Below, piece after piece: positions 33,616 to 45,100 of a DNA stretch of 64,000 nt; the stretch's first letter is position 1; every line of letters begins with the position of its first letter. Made by a program: the position numbers and the translations under genes. The notes beneath the pieces are model-generated. The model was not told the DNA's origin and made no database searches. It saw only the letters and a program-made list of their open reading frames with translations. Source of the DNA: Rosa chinensis (Eukaryota > Streptophyta > Magnoliopsida > Rosales > Rosaceae); the NCBI RefSeq assembly GCF_002994745.2, contig NC_037091.1, positions 10,044,501-10,108,500 on the forward strand, in the 5' to 3' direction.

Positions 33616-36600
33616 ACTTCAAAAAAAAAAAAAAAATTTGAAAAATTGCCGCCAAACTTCTCTGGACACCCAGAGATCTCCTCTGGGCACCCATTCCATT
33701 CGCATTCATCACCTCCGCTCCGCTCCGCCGAGCAGCTCCGCCCATCAGTGGCACCATCTCCGCCAAACCACTGCCAGAGCCTCCGCCGCGCAACATTTCC
33801 GCTGGCTCAAACCACTGCAAGTTTGTTTGCGGAGCTGTCACAACTGGGCAGGCTACACCGGTGATAACACTGGCTCCGGCAACCGCTGGGCATGATTCCG
33901 CTGAGTTCCAGGTCTACCGATAGCCACCTCCGCCGGCAAGCCTCCGCCAAGCGAGTCTCCGCCGAGCTCCAGTTCCCCACTGAGCTCAGTGGTCTCCGCC
34001 AGGCTCCTGGTGAACGCAACATCCGCCACACAAATCACCGCCGGCGTCTCTCTCCCTTGGCAGCGATAAACCGCCGGGCGTCATCCTCTGCTAGGCACAG
34101 CTCTGCCTACTGCAGGCCACCGCCCAACTTCCTCCGCCGGACTCTTGAGTCTCAGCCGGACTCTTGAGCGCCAGCGGAACCAACCCGCTCCGCCAAGAAC
34201 CCATGTCCGTCCGCCAGCGAGCCTTCCGCCGGCGAGTCTTCCGCCAGCAAGGTTCTTCCGCTAGCAATTCCTCCGCCAAGCTGGTCCTCCGCCGGACTGA
34301 TTCCGCCGGCCTTCTTCCTCCGTTCCGCCCAACTTCGAAGTTCCGCCCAACTTCGCAGCTCCGTCCAACTTCTTCGACCAACACTTCGCTAAACTTCGAG
34401 TTCATGCACCGCTGCAAGTTGCACCTCCGCTGCCAGCTCAACTGCTCCGCCAGATCACCATCAGCGGCAAAACCTCCGCTGAGCATCTCCGCCCAAGATT
34501 GGCAGCGCGTCGGCACCGCCAAGCTCCATCGTCGGCGTCGAAATCTGGACAGGCGGAGCTCCAAAACCCAGCGACCAGCGGAGCTTTAGTCCTCCCAAAC
34601 CTGCGATCTCTGGCAGAGTTTCACGTTTCCGAGCGTCCACTTTCAATCTTCCCGATCTAAGCACCCGGTCTCTTCACTGTGTTCATATGCAGCAAGGCCA
34701 CCCATCGAGATAAGTCTTCTTGTCTCTTTCTCTGGTTATTCACGTGTAGTGCAGTTGGTAAACAGAAGCATGATTAATAAATTCAATGCCACCCATAAAG
34801 TATGCTTCTCTGCACACCTGCAACACACATGCCTGTGTCGGCCACATGCTTTGCATGCTTGTTAATTGCATATTGATAGAACCATGCAGGCTTGTCCGTA
34901 TGTTTGCGGTTCTTGTGGCCCCAACGACTTCATATAGGCATGATAGTCTTTGCCTTCTATTAACTAGTTGTACATGTGTAAGCAGTCAAACTATGCCAGC
35001 TTCTCTCTTACACACATAACAGCTTGCAAATGCAGCATGCATACTAGCATGCAAAATAAATTTTACATTGACATGTACGTGCTACTCCCCCATGTGCTTC
35101 TGAGATCATATATTTCTAAGGCCCATAATCCATATATGCCATCCGCCCATGCTTGTTATGAAGCCATATTTGGCTCTAATTGATACCAAACTCACGGTGG
35201 ACATATAGATCAAGCATATTTGACACTTCATAAACCCACTTGCCATTAGCATTTTTGCTGTGCACGGATAGGCCACACAAACATTACAAGCATGTGATTA
35301 TTTAGGTATATGTGCGTAAACTTGGCAGCATGTCATTGGTTAATTGCTTACCGCAAATATTAAGGTATTGTTTCACTCAATACCGCTGCTACAAATTACA
35401 TTACTATGGGTGTAGTCATTTATAAGTGGTCAGAGTCTGAAAGTGCATTTTTCCATCACTTTTGACCAATTTGATCATGTGCTATCATTCTAGCACTGGG
35501 TATTCATGCATCTTTGACAAAAATGCATTCCGTGTATACATGTTTCTTATGTCTATAAGTTCAATATCTCATGACAACATAGCCGGTCTTTACATTTAAC
35601 TTCACCTAAATGTAGGCTTATATATCATTTGATGCCATGCATATATACAAAGCAGCAATACCACTATGGTTACCGGCCACCGTGACATTCTCAAACATGT
35701 GTACATTAAATATCTATGGCATATATATATATTTAATCAATTTAATTATATGCAAAATGTACATACATAAATTATTAGTGTTGATTTTGCAAATCCACAT
35801 ATTAATCACCTATTTTGTTCTAAGGAAATTCAAATTATTTCTATGGAGCATTCAACCTCAACTACGAGTTGACGTCCATTATCGGAACACTTTATCCGCC
35901 AAAGCAATGGAGCGTCATGCTTGGACAACTCCAACATGATTTGGGTACCTATGCAAACTTCAAACCCCAACTCACTCCAAATCGACACAAGATAAGTCAT
36001 TATATCTTAAATTTTTACGCTCTTTCAAATTGAGCTAATGCCATGCCAATCACATGCTTTTACTACTTCTGAGCATGCTTATAGAATATCACACTTGATA
36101 TATCTTTACATGCTTCCATAAACTTTTAAGCATGCCTACAACATTTCGTAGATTTGGCAACACTTTCTAGATCTCACGTACTAGATATGCCATGCTTCGC
36201 ATACCGATCTCAATGACCCTTTGGCATATCTACAAAAATGCAAAAATGATATTACCATCCACATTACAAGTAAATGCTATACACATATGCCATGCTCCTA
36301 TTTTAATTGCAAAATTAAATAAGTATGGGAAACTCAAACAAAATTTTATTACTTGCTCTATATGTTTATCATTTTTCAACCAACCGCCAAGCGGTAAGGC
36401 TACGCCTCATAATGACAATGACCGCTACGCGGCATTGCAGTCAAGTTTCTCATTTGAGAAAACAGTAAGGGACTAGTTAACACAGCCTACGGCAGCCATT
36501 GATCCGGCAGTTAACCCCGACGCTTGGGTACCAAAGATTGGGCTCGCTACCCAACACCCTCTGCTCCGCGCAGCTCCCTCATCAAACAATTTTCCGACCA

Positions 36601-36859
36601 TCCGGAGGTCTATAGCCAGGAGTGGGGGACTCCTCGCAGGGCCTAGCAGGGGCCCACCCGAAAGGGCAAAAGCGTTCGCTCCAACCAATTCTAGATGGAC
36701 GACGCACTCGCACTAATTATGCTTGATATACGGCACAAAGCTACGCTTTGGTATCAACCCGCAAGACCACCCTCCTTGACTGGGGACTTCGGGAACTTGC
36801 ACATACAGCCCAGCATAATTAGCAACGGCCACGCTCATGCCCCAGGGCATCACCATCAA
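33616..36859 (+). other. Interior of the LARD-like element, no gene
   Basis: 33,640-34,620 is rich in ctccgcc motifs and codes for Ser/Arg/Pro-rich peptides in several frames; none resembles gag. 34,700-36,480 is AT-rich with many catgc/gcatgc words. No reading frame can be assigned. Confidence 0.5.
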
Positions 36860-37810
36860 GCTACCCGTTAGTGCCTCAGCGGCACCGCCACGCTTTCGCG
36901 CTCGTGCCTCAGCGACATTGCCGACCTTTTCGCGCTCGTGCCTCAGCGGCACCGCCTAGCTTTTGCGCTCATGCCTTCCCGGCACCCCCGAGCTTCCGCT
37001 CATGCCTTCCCGGCATCCCCGAGCTTCCGCTCACGAGCTTACCGCTCATGCCTTCGCGGCACCCTTTAGCTTCCGCTCATGCCTTCCCGGCAACCCACGA
37101 GCTTACCGCTCATGCCTTCGCGGCATCCCCGAGCTTCCGCTCATGCCTTCCCGGCAACCCACGAGCTCCCGCTCATGCCTTCGCGGCATCCCCGAGCTTC
37201 CGCTCATGCCTTCCCGACAACCCACGAGCTTCCGCTCATGCCTCCCCGGCAACCCACGAGCTTCCGCTCATGCCTCCCCGGCATCCCCGAGCTTCCGCTC
37301 ATGCCTTCCCGGCATCCCCGAGCTTCCGCTCATGCCTTCCCGGCATCCCCGAGCTTCCGCTCATGCCTTCCCGGCATCCCCGAGCTTCCGCTCATGCCTT
37401 CCCGGCACCCCGAGCTTCCCGCTCATGCCTTCCCGGCACCCCGAGCTTCCCGCTCATGCCTTCCCGGCACCCCGAGCTTCCCGCTCATGCCTTCCCGGCA
37501 CCCCCGAGCTTCCCGCTCATGCCTTCCCGGCAACCCTTGAGCTTCCGCTCACGAGCTTCCGCTCATGCCTTCCTGGCACCCCGAGCTTCCCGCTCATGCC
37601 TTCCCGGCACCCCGAGCTTCCCGCTCATGCCTTCCCGGCACCCCGAGCTCCCCGCTCATGCCTTCCCGGCAACCCTTGAGCTTCCGCTCACGAGCTTCCC
37701 GCTCATGCCTTCCCGGCACCCTGAGCTTCCGCTCATGCCTTCCCGGCAACCCCGAGTGTTTCGCTCATGCCTGCCCGGCAATCCTCGAGCTTTACACTCA
37801 TGTCTACTCG
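36860..37810 (+). repeat. 31-bp tandem array in the LARD-like element
   Basis: Roughly 25-30 units of a 31-base repeat, each around gagcttccgctcatgcct and cccggca. Because 31 is not a multiple of three and the unit has no stop in any phase, all three forward frames stay open and give the same 31-residue peptide repeat. The long open frames here are therefore an artefact. Units are near-perfect at 37,260-37,720 and decayed at the left edge. Confidence 0.9.
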
Positions 37811-38335
37811 ACACACCACACGTTAATGGAACATTGAATTCTTCTACCATTTGTCGCTTGTGACAAATCGAATTCTTTTCGCGTTCCATTAATACGAGCG
37901 ACAACCAAACAAACACAAGCATTCAAGCATTCAACACTCACGAATTACTAACGCTTACCTCCGCAACGCTCATACAACTTACATTTATCATATGCAATCC
38001 ATATGCTCACATGACCATACGCGTCCTCGAGTTTGTACGTCATAAAGCGATCGTACTCGGCGCCATTCGAGTGTATACATCAACATGTATCATGCACCCC
38101 GTACGTTCGTATATGCCAACGCATATCAATGCAACTCACGTTTGTTGCCCAATGCAACGAGAATCCTACATATGCCTGTTTTTTGTCTTTGTTTTTCAGG
38201 TTAACGAGTCCCTTCTTGCTTACGGAGTTCGGGGACTTGTAGGGGCTCCGTACCGCCTGGTTACTTATGCTTGATGACTTCATGATTTGAACTCCCCAAC
38301 CAAGAAGCTCCTCTTGCTTGCGGACTTCGGGGACT

Positions 38336-38848
38336 TGTAGATACCTCTACTAGCATGACTAGTATTTACTACATCACCAAGCATAAGTAACACCTACTTT
38401 GGGACATCCACAAGACATGGCAAGGCCCAACCGAGACATGCATCGTGTAGCCCTATGTTCAGGCTATGCGGCGGTATCCGGAAGTCGCAAATCCGACGTC
38501 GGGAAGCCACCTTTCCGCCCTTGCCAAGATGCCACCACAACATAGCTTTCTACATGTTAAATAGACTAGAATAGTAACTTTGCTTGTCCCACATCGAAGA
38601 ACAAGTAAATGAGAAGCATTCCTTCATCTATAAAAGGAATGCCTCCTCCCACAACTCAACACATTCATTACATCTCTTGTAATCTTGTTAGGCCGCAAGC
38701 CCCCGACACACTAGTATAGCTTTCAAGTGGACGTAGTCTCCCGCTCATGCGGAGGCGAACCACTATACATCTTGTGTCAATCCCTCTTTCTCTCTCTCTT
38801 TCTTTATTTATAGCTAACTAGAGATCCCACGGATCACTAACGTTAACA
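38336..38848 (+). repeat. 3' LTR of the LARD-like element
   Basis: Matches 32,793-33,304 base for base except a few differences, such as ccgcaagcccccgac against ccgcaaggctcgac. Followed directly by cacct, the target-site duplication. Confidence 0.92.
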
Positions 38849-39120
38849 CACCTTGATTTATAGCTCAGATATTTTTGGAGATTAATTTATTAGCTCGGCC
38901 AGTGAGTGGCCCTAGTTGATAATTAATAAATCATTATTCCATCTTGAGAATCGCATCTAAGGCAACAGTGAAGATATTTCTCCATTACACCTTGATTTAT
39001 AGCTCAGATATTTTGGAGATTAATTTATTAGCTGGGCCAGTGAGTGGCCCTAGTCGATAATTAATGAATCATTATTCCATCTTGAGAATCGCATTTAAGG
39101 CGACAGTGAAGATATTCTAC
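38849..39120 (+). repeat. Two-copy tandem duplication of about 138 bp in the Tat element
   Basis: The unit caccttgatttatagctc through gacagtgaagata is present twice in succession (from 38,849 and from about 38,987), with a handful of differences. The LARD-like element inserted at the start of the first unit: the bases just left of it (cttctccattacacct) match the junction between the two units. Confidence 0.85.
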
Positions 39121-39781
39121 CTTTTCCTACCACCGCAGGGCCAACATAGTGGCCTGATGTTTTTTAAATAAAACATGATTAAAACCGATGCGGTTTTAGA
39201 AGCTAAAGTTGCAGCAGATATGGTGGTTTCACTTGGTCACACATCATGATGTCGATAGCCATGATCCAATCATCCTCTTCGGCATAAGACTCGCGAAGGA
39301 TTAAATGACAGCAAAGAGTTTGCTATTTTGCATCTTATTTCACCAAGTACTATAGGCCTTGATCTAGCCAAGAAAGCGGCTCCAACACCTACATTTGAGA
39401 AAATCAACAGAGAGCCAGCGAACAAGGCAGATACTTGTTGCTATACACATGGCGAAGCTACCACCAAGGAAGAGAAGGATCCTCATTCGCGATCAAAAGC
39501 AGTCTCCTTCGCATGGGGGGCACGTTAAAGTTCTGATCTCCTACAACCTGCCCAAGTTTCGCCAGATCCATGGGGGGCAATAAAGTTGGCAAAGGAAGCG
39601 TCAGTTCATGACAAAGGCAATTCAGTAGTGGCATTCAAGCTTTATGGCCTATTTAGAGGCCTATATGGAAACAGTCAAGCCAATACAAGTGGCTTTGGAG
39701 CAACAACATTATAAGAGTAGTGCTGATTCAAGACCTCTTCAGTCAAGACGAAGAGCTTTGACTTTGAGGTCTGGGGGGCAA
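39121..39781 (+). other. 3' untranslated part of the Tat-type element
   Basis: No supported gene. It ends in ggtctggggggcaa, the purine-rich primer site expected just before the 3' LTR. Confidence 0.6.
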
Positions 39782-40989
39782 TGTTTGGACCCAAAATGAG
39801 CATTTTGGCCTGACAAGGCACGTCTTGGAGAAATTGAGCCAATGTCAGTGGCTCAAGCTATATATTGTCGACAAGTTCGAAATATATATTTAGAGGCTAA
39901 ATAAAGCCTACTATGGAAGCATGGAAGCATGAAAAGTCAACTTTAGCACATTTTCCTACTTCGACTAGGAGAAACTGAGCTAAATGAGGAAGGAGGGGCG
40001 GCAGACTAACCAAATGAAATCCAAATGAGCTAAAACTTTCCACATTAAATCTAGAAAGCCCAAGGATCATTTCTTATGAAGAGTGCCAGAGTTATTTTTG
40101 AGTGGAAGGCCTTTAAACAATCAGTCCAATTTTCTGCAGAAGCAAAACTGGAAAACTGGACCTGTAAGAGGTCCATCAGCGTTTTGGGCCCAACTGCTAT
40201 ACCAAAAGCTCTGAAATTTTACCAGGATGATCTACACTCAGAGTGGAACATTTGTTATGAAGAAGTCACGGTCAAAATCTTAATTCTTGATGGAGATATA
40301 ATTGAAGGAATAAAGGAGCCGAAAGTGCTTCCTTATCTCCAAAATTCATCATTCCTTATCTCCAATTAATGCCCCACTATCATTTGTTTAATGCCAACTA
40401 CTTTGACTTGGTAGCCTATAAATAGAGGTTACAATGAAACACTTGAACACACAATTCACTCATCAATACATCTCTAAGATGATCTAAGTCTCTCTAGAGA
40501 AAACCTCTCTAAGAGCAACTCCTCTCCTTCTCTTTCTCTTACCGGTGATCACACTCCTAGTCCTAGTCTTCTCAGAAGCCGACTTTCAGTGCCATCAAAC
40601 CCTCTATCAACGTACTCCGGTCCTAGTCTCCTCGGGAGCCGATTGTAGTACCACGACCACAACGGTTACGGAACCAGCCAAGAAAGGGTAACGCCCTCGC
40701 AAACCAGCCAAGCTAAAGTCACGCTTTAGCAAGTTCTCTCTACTTCCCAGTGGTTCTCGCTCTGCTCGATCTACAACATCGAGTATTGATTGTGATTTTC
40801 AAGAAGATTAGCAAAAGTCCTCACCACGGGGCATAAAGAATCCCACGACGAGGTTGGTGCTCTCCTCATTTATAATCGCTTGAAAGAAGTCAGGTCAAGG
40901 GACACCCCCGACGACCGCACCGGAACGGTGCTGGCATGCCTGCGCAGAAAAGAGACTGTTGACCAGCTGCAACAAAATTGGAGCCAAAT
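39782..40989 (+). repeat. 3' LTR of the Tat-type element
   Basis: Matches 16,192-17,474 with clear divergence and lacks the 75-base motif expansion. The terminal CA is lost (gagccaaa then taagag). The copia sequence resumes right after it. Confidence 0.9.
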
Positions 40990-41616
40990 AAGAGTGAAGG
41001 GTTGAAGACTTCAAATCTGGCTGGGATCAATAGATCGCCAATTCTGTTTAAGTCTTTATTTTCCAAGAGATGTAATATGCAATTGCCATATATTTTGTAG
41101 TATATGTCATTGATTTAGTTTTTCTTCACATAGGCTCATCCAAAATGAGTATGATATCTAGGAATGTTTTGAGATAAGTGGTATTTAAGAGAGCTTTGCT
41201 CCACCGACATCTCTCTACTCACCTGAGTCATTCTAGCCAACAGATTCCATGCAAAAACGCATGTAGAGAACGGAAATGAGTTCCTTTACAATACCTCTAA
41301 TGATTGTGAACAAAGACACATCTTAGAGAAGTTTATGTGTTTCTCTAGTGGACTCTATGTCACTATTCGAGCTATTAAATCCAATAAAGTCATGAGATAT
41401 GTTTTCTCGGATTTAGACATATATTGGCTTTGTCATGACAGGATAGGTGATCTTAGTCATGATATGATGATCCGTCTACTAAAGACTTCACACGGACATC
41501 CGTTCTTTCCAGCAAAACGAAGCAAGAATCAAAAGTTGATTCCTAGACTAAGTGTGACCGCCGCCGCTGTTGCTTTGGCTTCGCCACCGTCCACCGCAGG
41601 CCTAGGGCTGTCGTAG
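40990..41616 (+). pseudogene. Copia integrase N-terminal region, outer element
   Basis: Decayed sequence between gag and integrase. 41,335-41,616 encodes a GAG-pre-integrase-like part (LSHDMMIRLLKTSHGHPFF, preceded by the HDR of the zinc-binding arm), then an Ala/Ser-rich stretch. The chromovirus interrupts it at 41,617 and the copia integrase core resumes at 47,014. Confidence 0.7.
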
Positions 41617-42093
41617 TGATGTAGAACAGATGGCGGTCCAATTTCAAGAACAATTGGATCGTGCTAAAGGTGGAAACCGAAAAGTGACTAGTAGACGTGA
41701 ATTGGGCCTCCGGAGTCCGATTGGGACGCACTTTAGCTTTTCGGAAAGGGAATCGCGCCAGAAACCAAACTCGTCGCTTTGCCACGACGTGTGACCTTTT
41801 TCGGGCTTTCGGGGTCGTTTAGGGCCTCAAAACTGCATTTTTCTATTTTACCCGTTTTTGGTTTTCTTAGTTAATTTTGGATTGTTTTCGTTTTTATCCA
41901 TGGGCCTTAGGGTTTCGTTGTTAGTCGCCCTAGGGTACTTTTCTCTTATTTATGCAGCCGCAAGCGGCTGCAGAACGTATCTTTCATCTTTTATCAATTA
42001 AATTGAGATTATTCTCTTTTATCTCTGGTGGACTCCAGAATCTTTTGCTTAGGTTTATTGCTGGTAAACCTAGTTATCAATCCGACTGCGTCA
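41617..42093 (+). repeat. 5' LTR of the chromovirus
   Basis: TGATG...CTGCGTCA, 477 bp. A perfect 8-base-pair hairpin with a two-base loop (gcagccgc aa gcggctgc, 41,954-41,971) follows a TATA-like ttatttatg, so it would sit near the transcript start. Confidence 0.95.
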
Positions 42094-42143
42094 GGTGGTA
42101 TCAAAGCAGGTCTTCCCTGTCTCTTTTATTTACCTTCGTAGCA

Positions 42144-45100
42144 ATGGGTGAAGTCACGAAATCAGATATTGAAGCCCTTACAGCAGCGTTTACCGCTGCC
42201 ATCAATTCCATGAATAATCAGATCGGAGAAATTCGTGGATTGTTGGGTGAGAGGAACAACAACAATAATCAGCGTAGAGATGGGGAAGGAGGCCAGCGAG
42301 TTAGGGCTCCACGTGGTGAAGTTGTTGATAATACATCAGAATCTGAACCTGAAGAAGAAATTTTACAACATGAACAACATGGACAAGCTGACCAGGATTA
42401 CAAAGTCAAGGCCGAAATTCCTTTCTTTTCGGGCAATTTGGGTGTAGAAGATTATTTAGATTGGCAGCTTCAGGTGGACAGGTTCTTTGAGATTATGGAA
42501 GTGCCTGAACACAAGCAAGTTAAGCATGTAGCCTGGAGATTGAAGAGTACTGCAGCAGTATGGTGGGATAAGTTGCAGAACACTCGAAGGAAGCAGAGGA
42601 AGCAGGGTGTTAGAACATGGCGAAGAATGAAGCAGTTGATGATGGAAAGGTTCTTGCCAGATGATTATGAGCAGATTCTATATAGGCTGTATATTGAATG
42701 TGTCCAGGGAACTAGGACGGTGGCTGATTATACGGCTGAGTTCTTACGCTATTCAGAGCGTAACGAGTTAGGAGAAACTGAAGGCCAGAAGGTGGCTCGC
42801 TATATCAGTGGGTTGAAGCCTTCCATTCAGGAGAGAATTGGGTTACAAACTGTTCATACTATGGCCGAAGTTACAAACCTAGCATTGAAAGCAGAGTTGT
42901 TGGAGAAACCTTCACGAGCTTCTTCTTTCCAAAGGTATAACTACCAAAGGAGTGCAGATTTGGTTAATGCCTCAACTGCCAAGGGTACAACTACGCTGCA
43001 GAGAGCAGAAAACGCCTTTAAAGCTTCTAATCCCCCTTTTAAAGGCGCGGGCAGTTCTAACAATTATAGTGGTGCTCAAAATAGAGCCCCGAATCAGAGG
43101 TTTAATAATCCTTATGCTAGACCTACAGGAGATGTCTGTTATAGATGCAACAAGCCTGGGCATAGATCTAATGTGTGTCCTGAGAGGAGACAAACTGCCC
43201 TTATAGATGATTATGATGAGGATGAAGAAGAAGTTGGAAGAGATGGCGATTATGATGGGGCTGAGTTTGCGGAGGAGGAATCTCCTGAGAAGATTAATAT
43301 TGTGTTGCAGCGGGTTCTACTATGTCCTAAAGATGAAGGGCAGCGGCGCAATATTTTCAGGTCACTTTGTTCCATTAATAACAAAGTGTGCAATTTAATT
43401 GTGGATAATGGAAGCTGCGAAAATTTTGTGGCCAAGAAACTGGTGGATTATTTGCAGTTACCTACGCAACCTCATGAGACACCTTATTCCCTCGGGTGGG
43501 TCAAGAAAGGTCCACAAGTTCGAGTTGTTGAATCCTGCAAAGTACCGGTAACCATTGGTAAGCATTATAAAGATGAAGTTTTATGCGACATTATTGATAT
43601 GGATGCTTGTCATATTTTGTTTGGACGACCTTGGCAATTTGATGTGGATGTGACTTATAAAGGCAGGGACAATGTGATGTTGTTTATGTGGAATAACCAT
43701 AAAATTGCTATGGCTCCTGTGTGTCAATTTGAGAAGTCTGGTGTGAAGAAAGTGGAGAGTTTCCTGACCTTGTCTAGCAGTGAACTTGAGATGGAGAGGG
43801 CCTTTAAAGAATCTGAGGTTTTCTGTCCAGTGGTGATAAAAGGATTGTTGTCTGCAGAAAAGGAAGAAGTGGTGATTCCCAAGGAAGTGCAGAACATATT
43901 GGGGGCATTTAAAGAGCTGATCTCGGATGAGTTACCCAATGAGCTGCCACCTATGAGAGACATTCAACATCAGATTGATTTGGTGCCTGGAGCTAGCTTG
44001 CCCAATCTGCCACATTACCGAATGAGTCCCAAGGAGAATGAGATTTTGAGAGAGCAGATTGAAGATTTGTTGAAAAAGGGGTTCATTCGAGAAAGTATGA
44101 GTCCTTGTGCAGTTCCAGTCCTCCTTGTTCCTAAGAAGGGCAATCAATGGCGGATGTGTGTTGATAGCAGGGCCATTAATAAGATAACTGTGAAGTACAG
44201 GTTCCCTATTCCTCGTTTAGAAGACATGCTTGATGAGCTAGAGGGTTCCAAAGTGTTTACCAAGATAGACCTTCGAAGTGGATATCACCAGATTCGAATC
44301 AAGCCAGGAGATGAATGGAAGACAGCTTTTAAGAGCAAGGATGGCTTGTACGAGTGGATGGTTATGCCATTCGGATTGTCTAATGCACCCAGCACTTTTA
44401 TGAGGCTTATGAACCAGGTTCTTCGCCCTTTTATAGGTTCCTTTGTAGTAGTGTATTTTGATGATATACTGATATATAGCAGGACCAAAGAAGAACATTT
44501 GGTACACTTGAAGCAGGTGTTGGTAGCTTTACAGGAGAATAAACTGTACATCAACCTAAAAAAATGTACATTCTGCACCAGCAAGTTATTATTTCTGGGA
44601 TTTGTGGTTGGAGAAGAAGGCATTCAGGTTGATGAAGAGAAGGTACGGGCTATAAGAGAATGGCCAGCTCCAAAGACAGCTTCTGAGGTGCGGAGCTTTC
44701 ATGGTTTAGCTACCTTCTACAGGAGGTTTGTGAAGAATTTCAGTACCATTACTGCCCCTATTACTGAATGTTTGAAGAAAGGCAAATTCCAGTGGGGAGA
44801 GGAACAAGAGAAGAGTTTTGCCTTGATCAAAGAAAAGCTTTGTACTGCACCCGTTCTCGCTCTTCCTAATTTTGATAAGGTTTTTGAGGTTGAATGTGAT
44901 GCTAGTGGCGTGGGAGTAGGTGCTGTGTTGTCACAAGAGAAGAAACCAGTAGCATTCTTTAGTGAAAAGCTGAGTGACGCTCGCCAGAAGTGGAGTACTT
45001 ATGATCAAGAATTTTATGCAGTGTTCCGAGCATTGAGACAATGGGAGCACTACCTGATTCAGAGAGAATTTGTACTGTTCACGGATCATCAAGCCTTGAA

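Larger units (their letters stand above)
32793..38848 (+). mobile_element. Non-autonomous LTR retrotransposon (LARD-like) nested in the Tat element
   Basis: Two LTRs of about 512 bp (32,793-33,304 and 38,336-38,848) begin TGTAGATACC and end GTTAACA. The TSD is cacct on both sides (32,788-32,792 and 38,849-38,853), exact. The primer-binding site ttggcgccgtctgtggg follows the 5' LTR and a G-rich tract precedes the 3' LTR. No gag, RT or integrase is seen in 5 kb of interior; instead there are tandem repeats and Cys/Pro-poor non-coding sequence. It must have relied on another element's proteins. The LTRs differ by only a few bases, so it is young relative to its host. Confidence 0.92.
16192..40989 (+). 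mobile_element. Ty3/gypsy element of Tat/Ogre type nested in the copia element
   Basis: Long LTRs (1,283 and about 1,208 bp) bound this element. The pol order is RT, RNase H, a second (archaeal-type) RNase H, integrase, which is diagnostic of the Tat/Ogre lineage. Between integrase and the 3' LTR there are 13 kb of non-pol sequence with antisense genes and one more nested element. Flanks are ctagag on the left and taagag on the right, an imperfect target-site duplication. Without the nested elements it is about 18 kb. Stops and shifts occur throughout gag and pol, so it cannot move by itself. Confidence 0.9.

Noticed and set aside
33638..34664. Overlapping Ser/Arg/Pro-rich frames on both strands in the LARD-like element
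   Set aside because: The composition follows from ctccgcc-rich DNA; no gag or other domain is visible and frames overlap on both strands.
36860..37810. CRISPR-like array
   Set aside because: The repeat has no unique spacers, units abut directly, and the genome is a plant's.
36871..37863. Long overlapping open frames of Pro/Ser/Arg-rich peptides in three phases
   Set aside because: They come from a 31-bp tandem repeat without stops; three units make one 31-residue peptide in each phase. No start context, splice site or family supports a protein.
41952..42143. Using the first ATG of the open frame as the Gag start
   Set aside because: It lies inside the 5' LTR hairpin and upstream of the primer-binding site; the ATG at 42,144 follows the leader and begins recognisable Gag sequence.
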